Shown here in pieces: positions 51,660 to 62,609 of a stretch of DNA of 64,000 bases. A model generated the notes under the pieces. It worked only from the letters and a program-made list of their open reading frames with translations. It searched no databases and was not told the origin of the DNA. Both the position numbers and the translations under genes were made by a program. Source of the DNA: Arthrobacter sp. M4 (GTDB lineage: Bacteria; Actinomycetota; Actinomycetes; Actinomycetales; Micrococcaceae); assembly GCF_020251205.1 (NCBI RefSeq), contig NZ_JAIWYX010000003.1, positions 361,605 through 425,604 of the forward strand, given 5' to 3'. Every line of letters starts with the position of its first letter. Position 1 is the stretch's first letter.

Positions 51660-52799
51660 ATGGCTGACGCAGACATCAAAAAAGGACTGGCCGGCGTCGT
51701 GGTGGACTACACCGCGGTTTCGAAGGTCAACCCGGACACCAACTCGCTGCTCTACCGCGGCTACCCTGTGCAGGAATTGGCGGCGCGCTGCAGTTTCGAG
51801 GAAGTCGCCTACCTGCTATGGAATGGCGAACTGCCGACACAGGACCAGTTGGCCGAATTTACGGCCCGCGAGCGCGCGGGCAGACCCCTAGACCCCGTGG
51901 TCAAGAGCGTCGTGGACACGCTGCCGACGACGGCCCACCCCATGGACGTGTGTCGCACCGCCGCATCGGTCCTGGGGGCCAGGCACCCGCTGGCAGAGGA
52001 CTCCTCCCCCGAGGCGAACATGAAGAAGTCGATCGACATGTGGGCCGCCATGCCCGGGATCGTTGCCTATGACCAGCGCCGCCGCCGCGGCCTGGACGTA
52101 GTACCGCCACGCGACGACCTGGGCTACTCAGCGAACTTCCTATGGATGACCTTCGGCGAAGACCCGGTGAACGAGGTCATTGAAGCCTTCAACGTCTCGA
52201 TGATCCTGTACGCGGAACACTCATTCAATGCCTCCACCTTTACCGCCCGCGTGGTCACCTCCACGCTGTCCGACCTGCACTCAGCTGTTACCGCCGCCAT
52301 CGGCGCGCTCAAGGGACCGCTGCACGGCGGTGCCAACGAGGCAGTAATGCACACTTTCGACGAGATCGGCATCCGCACCGAAGAAACCCTCGAGGAAGCC
52401 GCCGTTCGCGCCAAGGCTTGGATGGCCAACGCCCTGGCGCAGAAGAAGAAGATTATGGGCTTCGGCCACCGGGTATACAAGCACGGCGATTCCCGCGTCC
52501 CCACCATGAAGGCCGCGCTGGACAAGATGATCGCCTACTACGGCCGGCCAGAGCTCCTGGGCCTGTACAACGGGCTGGAGCAGGCCATGGATGAGGCCAA
52601 GGGCATCAAGCCGAACCTCGACTACCCTGCCGGACCCACCTACCACCTCATGGGGTTCGACACAGCAACGTTCACTCCATTGTTCGTGGCCAGCCGCATC
52701 ACTGGCTGGACAGCCCACATCATGGAGCAGCTGGCTTCCAACTCGCTGATCCGCCCGCTGAGCGAATACAACGGTCCGGAGGAACGGCACGTTCCGTAG
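51660..52799 (+). CDS. prpC: 2-methylcitrate synthase PrpC (citrate synthase family)
   Basis: Condenses propionyl-CoA with oxaloacetate. The 379 residues show the short citrate synthase plan with His187 in EHSFNAS, His222 in PLHGGANE and His270 in GFGHRVYKHGDSR, and the family Asp near YPAGPTYHLMGF. Position after prpD and prpB, 74 bp downstream of prpB, decides for methylcitrate rather than citrate synthase, though such enzymes often accept both substrates. The ATG at 51660 follows GAAGGAGTTCAGC. A large hairpin follows the stop. Confidence 0.94.
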   Translation: MADADIKKGLAGVVVDYTAVSKVNPDTNSLLYRGYPVQELAARCSFEEVAYLLWNGELPTQDQLAEFTARERAGRPLDPVVKSVVDTLPTTAHPMDVCRTAASVLGARHPLAEDSSPEANMKKSIDMWAAMPGIVAYDQRRRRGLDVVPPRDDLGYSANFLWMTFGEDPVNEVIEAFNVSMILYAEHSFNASTFTARVVTSTLSDLHSAVTAAIGALKGPLHGGANEAVMHTFDEIGIRTEETLEEAAVRAKAWMANALAQKKKIMGFGHRVYKHGDSRVPTMKAALDKMIAYYGRPELLGLYNGLEQAMDEAKGIKPNLDYPAGPTYHLMGFDTATFTPLFVASRITGWTAHIMEQLASNSLIRPLSEYNGPEERHVP

Positions 52800-52814
52800 T
52801 ACTCACTCGAACAA

Positions 52815-52857
52815 CGACGGCGGGCCAGTCACCACTCACGGTGACGGCCCGCCGTCG
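52815..52857. terminator. Bidirectional hairpin terminator after prpC
   Basis: CGACGGCGGGCC (52815-52826) pairs with GGCCCGCCGTCG (52846-52857), and inside it GTCACC pairs with GGTGAC, so nearly the whole element is one stem. It lies between the convergent prpC and NUDIX genes. T tracts are weak. Confidence 0.8.
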
Positions 52858-52876
52858 CACTTCACTGCCGGGGCGG

Positions 52877-53371
52877 CTAAGCCAGTTCCTTCCACTCGGT
52901 GCTGTGCACGTGCGCGACGTTTTCGTTGTCTTCATCCAGGATGACTTCCACCGCGAGCCTCTGCCCGTTAATGAGCGCGGGAAGCCAATGCTCTGCGTCA
53001 GCCCACATGTGGGTCACGGGCAGCCGGTCAACCAGGTACCACTGGGGCCTGATCTCGTCGCTTTCAGATGGCTCGCCGATCCACGACTCGGCGAGGAAAA
53101 CGGTGGTGAACATATTCCATTCCGGCCGTGCGGGGAACACGAAGTCCACGGTACCGGCCATGAGCAGGTCCTCCGGGCGCACGATCACATGGACCTCTTC
53201 GAGGACTTCCCGGCAAACGGCCTCAACGGCGGTCTCCCCCGGTTCGACATGTCCGCCGACGCCCACCACCTTGCCCAGCCCGAAGCCGGTCTTCTTCCGA
53301 CCGAGCAGCACTTCCCGGCCTGTGTCGCCGTCGCGGAGGAAGAAGCAGAGGGTTACGTGGTCGGCTGTCAT
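52877..53371 (-). CDS. NUDIX hydrolase, MTH1/8-oxo-dGTP diphosphatase-like
   Basis: A 164-residue NUDIX enzyme. The NUDIX box fits the consensus: G40-HVEPG-E46, then R54-E55 and E58-E59 in REVLEEV. The N-terminus VTLCFFLRDGDTGREVLLGRKKTGFGLGK resembles MTH1-type sanitizers of oxidised nucleotides (GFGxGKxxGxGGxxE). Substrate is inferred only. The ATG at 53371 has a -10 element TAGGCT 7 nt upstream and no ribosome binding site, so it may be leaderless; a longer upstream open frame crosses the divergent gene and is rejected. It is divergent from a membrane protein gene. Confidence 0.9.
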   Translation of the reverse strand: MTADHVTLCFFLRDGDTGREVLLGRKKTGFGLGKVVGVGGHVEPGETAVEAVCREVLEEVHVIVRPEDLLMAGTVDFVFPARPEWNMFTTVFLAESWIGEPSESDEIRPQWYLVDRLPVTHMWADAEHWLPALINGQRLAVEVILDEDNENVAHVHSTEWKELA

Positions 53372-53378
53372 GGGACCA

Positions 53379-53419
53379 AGCCTACGTCTGCTTCCAAAGA
53401 TCTCCGCCGTTGCTACAGT
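53379..53419. promoter_or_regulatory. Two divergent leaderless-type promoters in 54 bp
   Basis: TAGGCT (53379-53384, minus strand) is 7 nt before the NUDIX ATG, and TACAGT (53414-53419, plus strand) is 6 nt before the membrane protein ATG at 53426. The -35 regions would overlap, so the two promoters may compete. No consensus -35 elements were seen. Confidence 0.55.
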
Positions 53420-53425
53420 GTGCCC

Positions 53426-54154
53426 ATGAGCGAAGAGGGGGCGGCCCGCCCCATGAGCGACACGCCCGCGATGGCGCGCGGCGCACAGCGCAGCAAACAG
53501 GCAGTGCGCAGCCCCGAGAATTGGGCGCCTGGCTGGTTGGTACGCAATCCGCTCTACTGGGGTTGGGCATGGACAGGCTTCTGGGCCCTCCTCATTGTGG
53601 TGGACGAATTTGTGGACCTGGCTGGCTGGACTTGGTACCTGCTGGTGGGGATGGCAGCGCTGCCCACTCTGATGGCCACGCTCGCAGTCCTTCAGGCAAC
53701 GCCGCGCAGGCACCTAAAGGCCGTAGGAGAATCTGTCCTTGCCCACTTCTTCGTGCGGTTCGTGGCGCTGGTGGCTGCGTTCCTCGTGTGGGGAATCTCG
53801 GTAGTGATGAGTGCCTCGATTTCCACCACCATCCAGTCGCTTGCCGGGGACAATGAGCGCGAAGTGACGGGCCTTGGACTCAACTTGCTGGCCGCGTCAA
53901 TCCCGCTGGTCGTGTCAGTTCTATGGCTGGCCTTTATCGTTCGCTGCGCGTGGTTCCTCCGCCGGCTCAGGGGCTGGCGTCAGGTTCCCGTCACGTCCCG
54001 GGTTCCCAAGAAATTCCTGCGCGCCCAGCCGCGCATGCGGCGCCTCGTCATTGGCCTTGCCCATCCGGGCCTGCTGTTGGTCGCAGGACTTGGCACCTCG
54101 GTGCTGGCGCTGTTACTGGGTGCCCTGGAGCTCACCATCAATGTCCTGAAGTAG
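53426..54154 (+). CDS. Four-span membrane protein of unknown function
   Basis: A 242-residue protein starting MSEEGAARPMSDTP. A polar N-terminus precedes hydrophobic spans at about 48-66, 73-93, 106-130 and 145-170, with a basic loop (RRLRGWRQVPVTSRVPKK) and a final span at about 212-238. NPLYWGWAWTGFWALL is notable for Trp content. I do not recognise the family. The ATG at 53426 is 6 nt after a -10 element. The frame is open far upstream across the NUDIX gene, which is not meaningful. It closes the accessory block, 31 bp from the end of xerD. Confidence 0.8.
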   Translation: MSEEGAARPMSDTPAMARGAQRSKQAVRSPENWAPGWLVRNPLYWGWAWTGFWALLIVVDEFVDLAGWTWYLLVGMAALPTLMATLAVLQATPRRHLKAVGESVLAHFFVRFVALVAAFLVWGISVVMSASISTTIQSLAGDNEREVTGLGLNLLAASIPLVVSVLWLAFIVRCAWFLRRLRGWRQVPVTSRVPKKFLRAQPRMRRLVIGLAHPGLLLVAGLGTSVLALLLGALELTINVLK

Positions 54155-54185
54155 TCGCCGGGCCAGGCCCCGCCGGAAGCCAGAA

Positions 54186-55178
54186 TCAGCCAAGTGCCCG
54201 CGGATGCGCCGCCGCGTAGACCTCACGGAGCGTATCCGCCGTGACCAAGGTGTAGACCTGCGTTGTAGTGACCGAAGCATGCCCCAGCAGCTCCTGAACC
54301 ACGCGAACGTCGGCACCACCCTCGAGCAAATGAGTAGCGAACGAGTGCCTCAGCGTGTGGGGCGAGACGTCCTTGGTGATCTTGGCCTTGTCCGCAGCGT
54401 TCTTGAGGATCGTCCAGGCGCTTTGCCGGCTGATCCGGCCCCCGCGGGCATTGAGGAAGAGAGCTGGCGTGCCCTTGCCCTTGCCGGCCAGCTCGGGCCT
54501 CCCGCGCACCAGGTAGGCGTCGATGGCCCTGGCACCAAAGGAACCCAGTGGCACAAGTCGTTCCTTGGAGCCCTTTCCGAATAGGCGAACCACCGCCGGT
54601 CCGCCGTCAGCTCCGGCCAGCGCCACGTCGTCGATGTCCAACCCTACGGCCTCGCTGATGCGCGCGCCTGTTGAGTACAGGAACTCAAGGAGCGCCCTGT
54701 CTCGGAGTCCAGTGGCGGTGTCGACGGCGGCCGCCTCCAGGATTCTTGTGACTTCGTCCACGCTGATGGCCTTGGGCAGCCGCTTGCCGGGCATCGGCGG
54801 GTGGACATCGCTCGCCGGGTCCGCCGCCGTCGTTCCCTCCAGGGCCCAAAACTTGTGCAGTCCGCGTACGGCAACCACAGTCCGGGCAGCAGATCGGACG
54901 CCGAGGGCGGCCCCGCCGTCGGAACCGTCCGCCAGCGCTTGAGCGAAAGCTGCGACGTCTCGGCGCGTGATGACCCCGGGGCTGCTGATGTCCCGGCCAG
55001 TCAGGAAAGTGGCATACCGTGCAAGGTCCCGGCGGTACGCCGCCAGGGTGTTAGCGGCAAGTCCCCGCTCCACGCCCAGATGCTGCAAGTAATCGGAAAT
55101 AGCGCGGTGGACCGCGCTGGCCTGCTGGGCTGCTGCCTGCTCCGGCACGATCAGCGCTGGCTGGGGTGCGCCGGCCAC
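54186..55178 (-). CDS. xerD: Tyrosine recombinase XerD
   Basis: Site-specific recombinase that, with XerC, resolves chromosome dimers at dif. The 330 residues have an N-terminal SAM-like core-binding domain and a catalytic domain with all active-site residues: Arg173 in STGARISE, Lys205 in GKGSKER, His274 and Arg277 in [15 protein letters not shown], His300 in [11 protein letters not shown] and Tyr309. Gene order xerD-NUDIX-pyrG-recN-nadK-tlyA matches M. tuberculosis Rv1701 back to Rv1694, which supports the housekeeping recombinase over a phage integrase. The GTG start overlaps the end of the preceding gene by 28 bp. About 20 extra N-terminal residues precede the usual start. Confidence 0.95.
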   Translation of the reverse strand: MAGAPQPALIVPEQAAAQQASAVHRAISDYLQHLGVERGLAANTLAAYRRDLARYATFLTGRDISSPGVITRRDVAAFAQALADGSDGGAALGVRSAARTVVAVRGLHKFWALEGTTAADPASDVHPPMPGKRLPKAISVDEVTRILEAAAVDTATGLRDRALLEFLYSTGARISEAVGLDIDDVALAGADGGPAVVRLFGKGSKERLVPLGSFGARAIDAYLVRGRPELAGKGKGTPALFLNARGGRISRQSAWTILKNAADKAKITKDVSPHTLRHSFATHLLEGGADVRVVQELLGHASVTTTQVYTLVTADTLREVYAAAHPRALG

Positions 55179-55813
55179 GGCGCGTCGGCGGGCCGAAGGC
55201 TGCGGAAGCTGTCGGCCCTGGCCGCCGCTGCGGCGAGAATCCCGACGACGGCCGACGGGTTGTGAAGACGGCCCTCCAAGACGGCGGCCACGGCCTCGTC
55301 GAGGGGGACCCAGTGGAACTCGATCTCAGCTTCCTCGTCGGTGCGTACGTGCCGCCCTGCCTCCGGGACCTCGCCCAAACCCCGGGCGAGGTAGATCCGG
55401 ATGGCCTCACTGGAAGATCCCGGCGAATTGAAGAAGTCGGCCAGAACGTTCCACGTGCTGGCGGTGAGGTCCGCTTCCTCAGCGAGCTCCCTGGCGGCAC
55501 CAACCACAAAGTCCTCGCCTTCGATATCCAGCAGGCCGGCAGGAATCTCCCACAGGTCCATGCCAACCGGATGCCGGTACTGCTTGAGCAGGAGGATTTC
55601 ACCGTCCACGTTCATGGGCAGCACCGCGACGGCGCCCGGGTGGTCGATGTAGTCCCGCACCAGCGTTCCCGTCCCCTCACTGAGCTGGAACTTGTCGCTG
55701 ACTACGTCCCAGATTCGGCCTTCGTAGACCTTGCTGGACGACAAAAGACGGCGCGGACTCAGCGTGTCCGAAACCTGCCGAGTTGTTTTGGAAGTTTCGG
55801 GTGTGCCGGGCAT
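55151..55813 (-). CDS. ADP-ribose pyrophosphatase (NUDIX)
   Basis: A 220-residue NUDIX hydrolase like Rv1700 of M. tuberculosis, which splits ADP-ribose to AMP and ribose 5-phosphate. The NUDIX region [23 protein letters not shown] (about 91-113, variant spacing by one residue) is intact, preceded by [20 protein letters not shown], the ADP-ribose-binding block. The ATG at 55813 follows AAAGGACGG. It lies between pyrG and xerD, 26 bp after pyrG, and overlaps xerD. Confidence 0.94.
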   Translation of the reverse strand: MPGTPETSKTTRQVSDTLSPRRLLSSSKVYEGRIWDVVSDKFQLSEGTGTLVRDYIDHPGAVAVLPMNVDGEILLLKQYRHPVGMDLWEIPAGLLDIEGEDFVVGAARELAEEADLTASTWNVLADFFNSPGSSSEAIRIYLARGLGEVPEAGRHVRTDEEAEIEFHWVPLDEAVAAVLEGRLHNPSAVVGILAAAAARADSFRSLRPADAPWPAHPSQR

Positions 55814-55839
55814 CGCGCCGTCCTTTGTGTGGTTGCTGT

Positions 55840-57633
<1,794 letters not shown>

Positions 57634-57736
57634 TCAATGGTCGCCCCGCAACGGCCTGTGGTTCAAGAGCCAGCACATAATGCGGAGCCTCGGGAACCGC
57701 ATTCGGGGCTTACGGCAGGACCTTGCGCCGGGGGAC

Positions 57737-59470
57737 CTAGGCTTGCGGCAGCCGGGCGTCGTCCAGCAGTTCCTGGGCGTGTGCCCGCGCGGATTCCGAG
57801 TCCTCCTGCCCGGCCAGCATGCGCGCCAACTCCTTGACCCGCTCTTCGGCGTCCAGGAGTTGCACGTCACTGGACGTGAAACCGCTGGCTGTATCGCCCT
57901 TGGCACCCCGAACGGACGTCTTGATGACGCGGATGTGCTGGTCCGCAAATGCCGCCACCTGCGGCAGGTGCGTAACCACCAGAACCTGGACGTGGCGGGC
58001 CAGCATGGCTAGCCGTCGGCCGATTTCGACGGCGGCACGGCCGCCGACGCCCGCGTCGACCTCGTCGAACACAAAGGTTGGGACGGGATCGACGGCGGCA
58101 AGGACCACCTCTATGGCCAACATCACGCGGGACAGTTCACCGCCCGACGCTCCCTTGCCGAGCGGACGGGCGGGGGCGCCTGCGTGCGGCTGAAGCAGGA
58201 AGGCGATCTCGTCACAGCCGTGTGGACCCAGCTCCTCACTGCTATCCACGGTGATGACCAGGTTGGCGTCCGCCATGGCCAGGGCGCTGAGTTCGGTGCT
58301 TACTCTGGCCGAGAGCTCCGCGGCCGCCTTGGTGCGGGCTTCGTTGATCGCTCCGGCCATGCCCCGCAGGCGGGATTCTGCTTCGGCGACTTCGGCTTCG
58401 AGTGCCTCGATCCGGCTGGAGTCGTCCTGCAGTTCATCCAGCCGTGCGCGGGAAATCTCAGCCCATTGGAGCACCTCGTCGATGCTCGGGGCGAACTTAC
58501 GAATCAGCTTGGCGAGGGAGGCACGGCGTTCCTCGACCTCCGCCAGCCGTTCCGGTCCCTCACTGTCCAGGGAAGCCTGGTAGCTGGACAGTTCCGCGGC
58601 GATGTCGTTCAGGACAAAGCCCACTTCGGCAAGCCGCTCTGCAGCTGCCCTGAGGGCCTCGTCATGCTCAGCGACGTGCTCCAGCGTCCGCTTGGCACTG
58701 TCAACCAGCGTTGTGGCATCGCCCGATTCACCGAACTCCTCAGCGATAAGCGCCTCGTGGGCAGCTGCCGCCGCGACACGCAACTCTTCGACATTGGCCA
58801 GCTTGGTGGCCTCCGCCTTGAGCGCCTCGTCTTCGCCGGGCTGTGGATCGATATCGTCGATTTCCTTGAGCGCTGCCTCAAGCGATTCCGCCTCACGCAG
58901 GCGCTCCCGCGATTCACTTGTTAGCGTGGATAGTTCCGATTGAGCGGACTTCCAGTTGCCGTAGAGCTTTTCATAGTCCGCCAAGGCTGTTGCGAGTCCC
59001 GGACCGCCGAAACGGTCAAGGGCTTGCCTCTGCGCGGCGGCACCCTTGAGCCGAATCTGGTCGGATTGACCGTGGACCACCACAAGGCTTCCACCAAGGT
59101 CGGAAAGCACACCCACCGGCGCGGAACGGCCACCCACGTACGCCCGGCTCCGGCCGTCCGATCCCAAGCGTCGTGCCAGCAGTAGCTCCGCGACGCCGTC
59201 GAATTCTTCCGCCTCGCCACCCGCCTCGCGGGCGCGGTTGACGGCGTAGTGGCCCGGGTCGAGCTTCAGAAGAGCCTCCGCTGAGGCGGACTTCGCCCCG
59301 GTCCGAACGGCGCCGGCGTCGGATCGGTTGCCGAGGAGAAGCCCGACGGCGGTGACCACCATGGTCTTGCCTGCGCCGGTTTCACCCGTGACAACGCTCA
59401 GCCCAGGGCCCAAAGGGAGCGTGGCATCCGTGATGACGCCAAGGTCGCGGATGCGGAGTTCTTCAAGCAT
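57737..59470 (-). CDS. recN: DNA repair protein RecN
   Basis: SMC-like ATPase for double-strand break repair. The 577 residues have Walker A GETGAGKT at 29-36 and the start MLEELRIRDLGVI. Two coiled-coil arms in the middle are rich in Ala, Glu and Leu. The signature LGKGASGGELSRVMLAIEV and Walker B FVFDEVDAGVGG close the C-terminal half. The ATG at 59470 is 3 bp after the nadK stop, so they form an operon. The 145 bp to the pyrG start hold no gene I can see. Confidence 0.97.
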   Translation of the reverse strand: MLEELRIRDLGVITDATLPLGPGLSVVTGETGAGKTMVVTAVGLLLGNRSDAGAVRTGAKSASAEALLKLDPGHYAVNRAREAGGEAEEFDGVAELLLARRLGSDGRSRAYVGGRSAPVGVLSDLGGSLVVVHGQSDQIRLKGAAAQRQALDRFGGPGLATALADYEKLYGNWKSAQSELSTLTSESRERLREAESLEAALKEIDDIDPQPGEDEALKAEATKLANVEELRVAAAAAHEALIAEEFGESGDATTLVDSAKRTLEHVAEHDEALRAAAERLAEVGFVLNDIAAELSSYQASLDSEGPERLAEVEERRASLAKLIRKFAPSIDEVLQWAEISRARLDELQDDSSRIEALEAEVAEAESRLRGMAGAINEARTKAAAELSARVSTELSALAMADANLVITVDSSEELGPHGCDEIAFLLQPHAGAPARPLGKGASGGELSRVMLAIEVVLAAVDPVPTFVFDEVDAGVGGRAAVEIGRRLAMLARHVQVLVVTHLPQVAAFADQHIRVIKTSVRGAKGDTASGFTSSDVQLLDAEERVKELARMLAGQEDSESARAHAQELLDDARLPQA

Positions 59471-59473
59471 TGA

Positions 59474-60493
59474 TCACTTCCCTGTGGAGTCGCTGGTCTC
59501 TCCGGCAGCGGCGCTGCTGTCGGCGGATAGGGGTGGCATGTGGCGGGGGGTTCGCACCAAAGGGATGGGTCCCGTGTGGACTTCCCCAGCCCGGGGAACC
59601 GGGCCGCGCCAACCATGGATTGGCAGTTCGAACTTGCGGACCAGACGCGCGGAGAACGGCGTCAGGTGAGTCCGTGCCAGCCGTACTGGCCTGTCTGAAC
59701 GGGTGATCTCGATTCGGGCCCCCGGCGGAAGGTCGACGGACCGCCGGCCATCGCACCAGATAACGCCCTGGGCATCCGTGCGGTTCAGGACCTCAACGGC
59801 CAGCTTTGACCGGGGCGATACAACCAGGGGTTTGGCGAAAAGCGCATGTGCCGCGATGGGTGCGATGACCAGGGCTTCCACCTCCGGCCACACAATGGGG
59901 CCGCCCGAGGAGAACGCATAGGCAGTGGATCCCGTGGGGGTGGCCACCACAATGCCATCGCAGCCAAAGGTTGTCAGCGGACGTTCGTCCACCTCGGTGA
60001 CGACCTCCAGCATCCGCTCCCGGTTGGCCTTCTCAATCGCGGCCTCGTTGAGAGCCCAGGTATGCCAGATCTTTTGGCCTTTCACCCACACCTGGACGTC
60101 GATGGTCATCCGTTCCTCAACCGTGTATTCACGGCTGGCAATCCATTCAACGGTCTGGGCCAGGTCTGCCCGTTCGCTTTCGGCCAGGAAGCCGATGTGC
60201 CCAAGATTGACTCCGAGGAGCGGCACATCCACACTTCGGACGAGCTCTGCGGCCCGGAGTATGGTGCCGTCTCCGCCGAGCACCATACCCAGCTCAACGT
60301 CTTCCAGCCTGACGTCTTCGTGAAGGATCTCGATGGATGAGTTCAAATGGCCAAATTGCTCCAAGTCGTTGAACTCGGATTTCTGAAGTACGGGGACCAG
60401 GCCGGAAGCATGCAGTTGACCGCACGCCTCGCGGGCTGCGCGGATCGACTCCTCCCTGCCTGTGTGTGCAAGGACCAGTACGCGCCTGCTCAT
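59474..60493 (-). CDS. nadK: NAD kinase
   Basis: Phosphorylates NAD to NADP. The 339 residues carry the catalytic GGDGT at 73-77, LGVNLGHIGFLAE, ALNEAAIEK (the NE motif) and PTGSTAYAFSSGGPIVWP. A Pro/Ser-rich tail of about 35 residues follows the conserved core; its role is unknown. The ATG at 60493 lies 13 bp after the tlyA stop. The order tlyA-nadK-recN is conserved in actinobacteria (Rv1694-Rv1695-Rv1696). Confidence 0.97.
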   Translation of the reverse strand: MSRRVLVLAHTGREESIRAAREACGQLHASGLVPVLQKSEFNDLEQFGHLNSSIEILHEDVRLEDVELGMVLGGDGTILRAAELVRSVDVPLLGVNLGHIGFLAESERADLAQTVEWIASREYTVEERMTIDVQVWVKGQKIWHTWALNEAAIEKANRERMLEVVTEVDERPLTTFGCDGIVVATPTGSTAYAFSSGGPIVWPEVEALVIAPIAAHALFAKPLVVSPRSKLAVEVLNRTDAQGVIWCDGRRSVDLPPGARIEITRSDRPVRLARTHLTPFSARLVRKFELPIHGWRGPVPRAGEVHTGPIPLVRTPRHMPPLSADSSAAAGETSDSTGK

Positions 60494-60506
60494 GGATATC
60501 CGCTTT

Positions 60507-61319
60507 CTAATGGTTCGGCCAGAGGTGTTCCGTCAATGCAGCAACGTCGGCGTCCCGCTCTTCGATCTTAGGCAACGGAGCCCCAATCCGGCGCCTTATC
60601 CACAAGAAGTACTCGACGTTACCGTCCTGGCCCGGCAGGGGGCTGGCGGCCAGGCCCATAAGCTGCAGTCCGGCGTCGACGGCGGCAGATGCCACCCGCG
60701 CGACGGCGCGGCGCCGTTCGTCCTCGGAAGTGACGACGCCGGTCTTGCTCAGCCTCTCCCGCCCTACCTCGAACTGCGGCTTGACCATCAGAACCAGGTC
60801 GCCGCCGTCGTCGGTGCAGTCTGCCAGCGGGCCAATCACGAGCGTCAGCGAAATAAAAGAGAGGTCGGCCACCGTCACCGCCGCCGTACCGCCGATATCC
60901 CCCGGAGTCATGTACCGGACGTTGAGTCCCTCGTGCACTTCAACCTGCGGGTGGTTGCGAAGTGAATCGACCAGCTGGCCGTGCCCGACGTCGACGGCCA
61001 CCACCTGATGGGCTCCGCGTCGCAATAGGACGTCGGTGAAGCCGCCTGTTGAAGCACCGGCGTCGAGGCAGCGCTTGCCTCGAACGTCCACGTCGGGGAA
61101 GGCATCCAAAGCTCCGGCCAGCTTATGCCCTGCCCTGCTGACATAGCGGTCCTCGGCGTGGGCAGCAACATCAAGTGAGGCGTCGTGAGCAACCTGTTGG
61201 GATGCCTTCGCCAGAACAAGCCCATCAAGGCTTACTTTGCCATCAGCTATCAGTTTGGCTGCATGGGTTCGCGACCTGGCCAGCCCGCGGCTGACGAGGA
61301 CCTGGTCCAAACGGGGCAT
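60507..61319 (-). CDS. tlyA: TlyA-type rRNA 2'-O-methyltransferase/hemolysin
   Basis: A 270-residue protein with an N-terminal S4 RNA-binding domain (about 1-60, RLDQVLVSRGLARSRTHAAKLI) and an FtsJ-like methyltransferase domain with LDAGASTGGFTDVLL as the SAM motif. In M. tuberculosis, TlyA methylates C1409 of 16S and C1920 of 23S rRNA and confers capreomycin sensitivity. The tetrad Lys-Asp-Lys-Glu of the FtsJ group fits YVSRAGHKL, VADLSFIS, VKPQFE. The ATG at 61319 lies 2 bp after the stop of the small upstream gene. Confidence 0.95.
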   Translation of the reverse strand: MPRLDQVLVSRGLARSRTHAAKLIADGKVSLDGLVLAKASQQVAHDASLDVAAHAEDRYVSRAGHKLAGALDAFPDVDVRGKRCLDAGASTGGFTDVLLRRGAHQVVAVDVGHGQLVDSLRNHPQVEVHEGLNVRYMTPGDIGGTAAVTVADLSFISLTLVIGPLADCTDDGGDLVLMVKPQFEVGRERLSKTGVVTSEDERRRAVARVASAAVDAGLQLMGLAASPLPGQDGNVEYFLWIRRRIGAPLPKIEERDADVAALTEHLWPNH

Positions 61320-61321
61320 GC

Positions 61322-61609
61322 TCAGGAGCCGACCCTTCCTGGACCCTCCAGGCCGCTGTCGTCGCCCGACGCCGCGGCTTGTGGAAGCCCGGCGGGCGCC
61401 GCCGCAGGATCCGCGTCCAGCGCCGCCATGAGCCCATCGTGCATGGCCTCATACAGTTCCCCGTGGTTGGCCACGCCCACTCCCGGGATGTCGTGGAGTT
61501 TGGACATCACCGAGTCCACCATTGCATCTCCCGTCGGCTGGGCAGGCGCAGGCCACTCGGAGCTTGCCGTACTCTCGGAGCCGTGGTCCGCGTCGATGCG
61601 ATCGGTCAT
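61322..61609 (-). CDS. Small hypothetical protein between HAD phosphatase and tlyA
   Basis: A 95-residue Ala/Asp/Ser-rich acidic protein starting MTDRIDADHGSE and ending GLEGPGRVGS. A central helical part (VDSVMSKLHDIPGVGVANHGELYEAMHDGLMAAL) is the only structured-looking region. It sits 10 bp after the HAD gene stop and 2 bp before tlyA, at the position of M. tuberculosis Rv1693, which is also a small gene of unknown function. I do not recognise it. The frame is open further upstream inside the HAD gene, which is not used. Confidence 0.72.
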   Translation of the reverse strand: MTDRIDADHGSESTASSEWPAPAQPTGDAMVDSVMSKLHDIPGVGVANHGELYEAMHDGLMAALDADPAAAPAGLPQAAASGDDSGLEGPGRVGS

Positions 61610-61619
61610 GGCCACCAGT

Positions 61620-62609
61620 TTAGTGATCCAGCCATTCAACACCGGGACGCGTGGCGGATTCCGCCTCTGGTACAGCGTCCCACCAGGCGGCGCAGGCCGC
61701 ACGCCAGGAATCGATGTCCTCCGGTGAGCCGGCAATTCGCACAGTGCCGTCAACTACGGTGGCGGACGCCGAACCGCAAGTGAAGGTGCCCTCCATGGCC
61801 TCGATGGCCGGATACGGTTCATAGAGCCCACCGAGATCCTGAATGACATAGCCGGGGCGTTCGTCCGTGCGCGCCGCCAAAATGGTCCGCGGGGTGTCGA
61901 CGCCGGTAAGTACCGCCGCCGTCGCAAATCCCGCCCGGTTGCCGCCCAGGATGTCGGTGTCCAACCGGTCACCGACCACCAGGGGCGCCTCAGCGCCCAG
62001 GCGCTTGGCGGCGGCCAGGAACAACGGCGCTTCCGGCTTCCCTGCCACCAATGGTGTCTTTCGCGTGGCAGCGGCGACGGCCGCCACCAGTGTCCCGTTC
62101 CCTGGTGCGATTCCCCGGGCCTGGGGAATCGACATGTCCGTATTCGTAGCCACCCAGAGTGCGCCCGCGGCGACGACGTAGGAAGCCTCAGCCAGGTCCT
62201 TCCAGCCGATCTCCGGGTTGAAGCCCTGGACAACGGCTACAGGTTCCTCCTGCGCGCTGTGGACCGGGGTGAGCCCCACAAGTTCTATTTCGTGCGCCAG
62301 GGCCGCGCTGCCAGTGATCATAACGCGGGATCCGGACGGCAGCATCGAAGACAGTAGATCCGCCGCGGCCTGCGAAGAGCTCACCACCTGATGGTCCTCC
62401 GCTGGGGCACCGAGCTCGCGCAAGTGGGCGGCCACCTGCGCAGGCGTTCTGGAAGCGTTGTTGGTTACGTAGCCAAGTCCGACTCCCACCTCGGCCAGCC
62501 GCTGCAAGGAATCCACCGCACCGGGGATGGCGTGGGGACCGGCATAAACAACCCCGTCCAAATCGGACAGGACAGCATCGAAATCGGCAATCAGGGCGTC
62601 GTCAGTCAT
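61620..62609 (-). CDS. HAD-IIA phosphatase, Rv1692-like glycerol-3-phosphate phosphatase
   Basis: A 329-residue haloacid dehalogenase-type phosphatase. The nucleophile motif DLDGVVY (Asp16, Asp18), VTNNASRTP, the cap domain, AGKPEAPLF and VVGDRLDTDILGGNRAG are as in the NagD/4-nitrophenylphosphatase group. The M. tuberculosis homologue Rv1692 dephosphorylates glycerol 3-phosphate in phospholipid recycling; the same gene order suggests the same role. A C-terminal extension of about 70 residues (EAMEGTFTCGSASATVVDG) is retained. The ATG overlaps the stop of the TPR gene by four bases. Confidence 0.92.
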   Translation of the reverse strand: MTDDALIADFDAVLSDLDGVVYAGPHAIPGAVDSLQRLAEVGVGLGYVTNNASRTPAQVAAHLRELGAPAEDHQVVSSSQAAADLLSSMLPSGSRVMITGSAALAHEIELVGLTPVHSAQEEPVAVVQGFNPEIGWKDLAEASYVVAAGALWVATNTDMSIPQARGIAPGNGTLVAAVAAATRKTPLVAGKPEAPLFLAAAKRLGAEAPLVVGDRLDTDILGGNRAGFATAAVLTGVDTPRTILAARTDERPGYVIQDLGGLYEPYPAIEAMEGTFTCGSASATVVDGTVRIAGSPEDIDSWRAACAAWWDAVPEAESATRPGVEWLDH

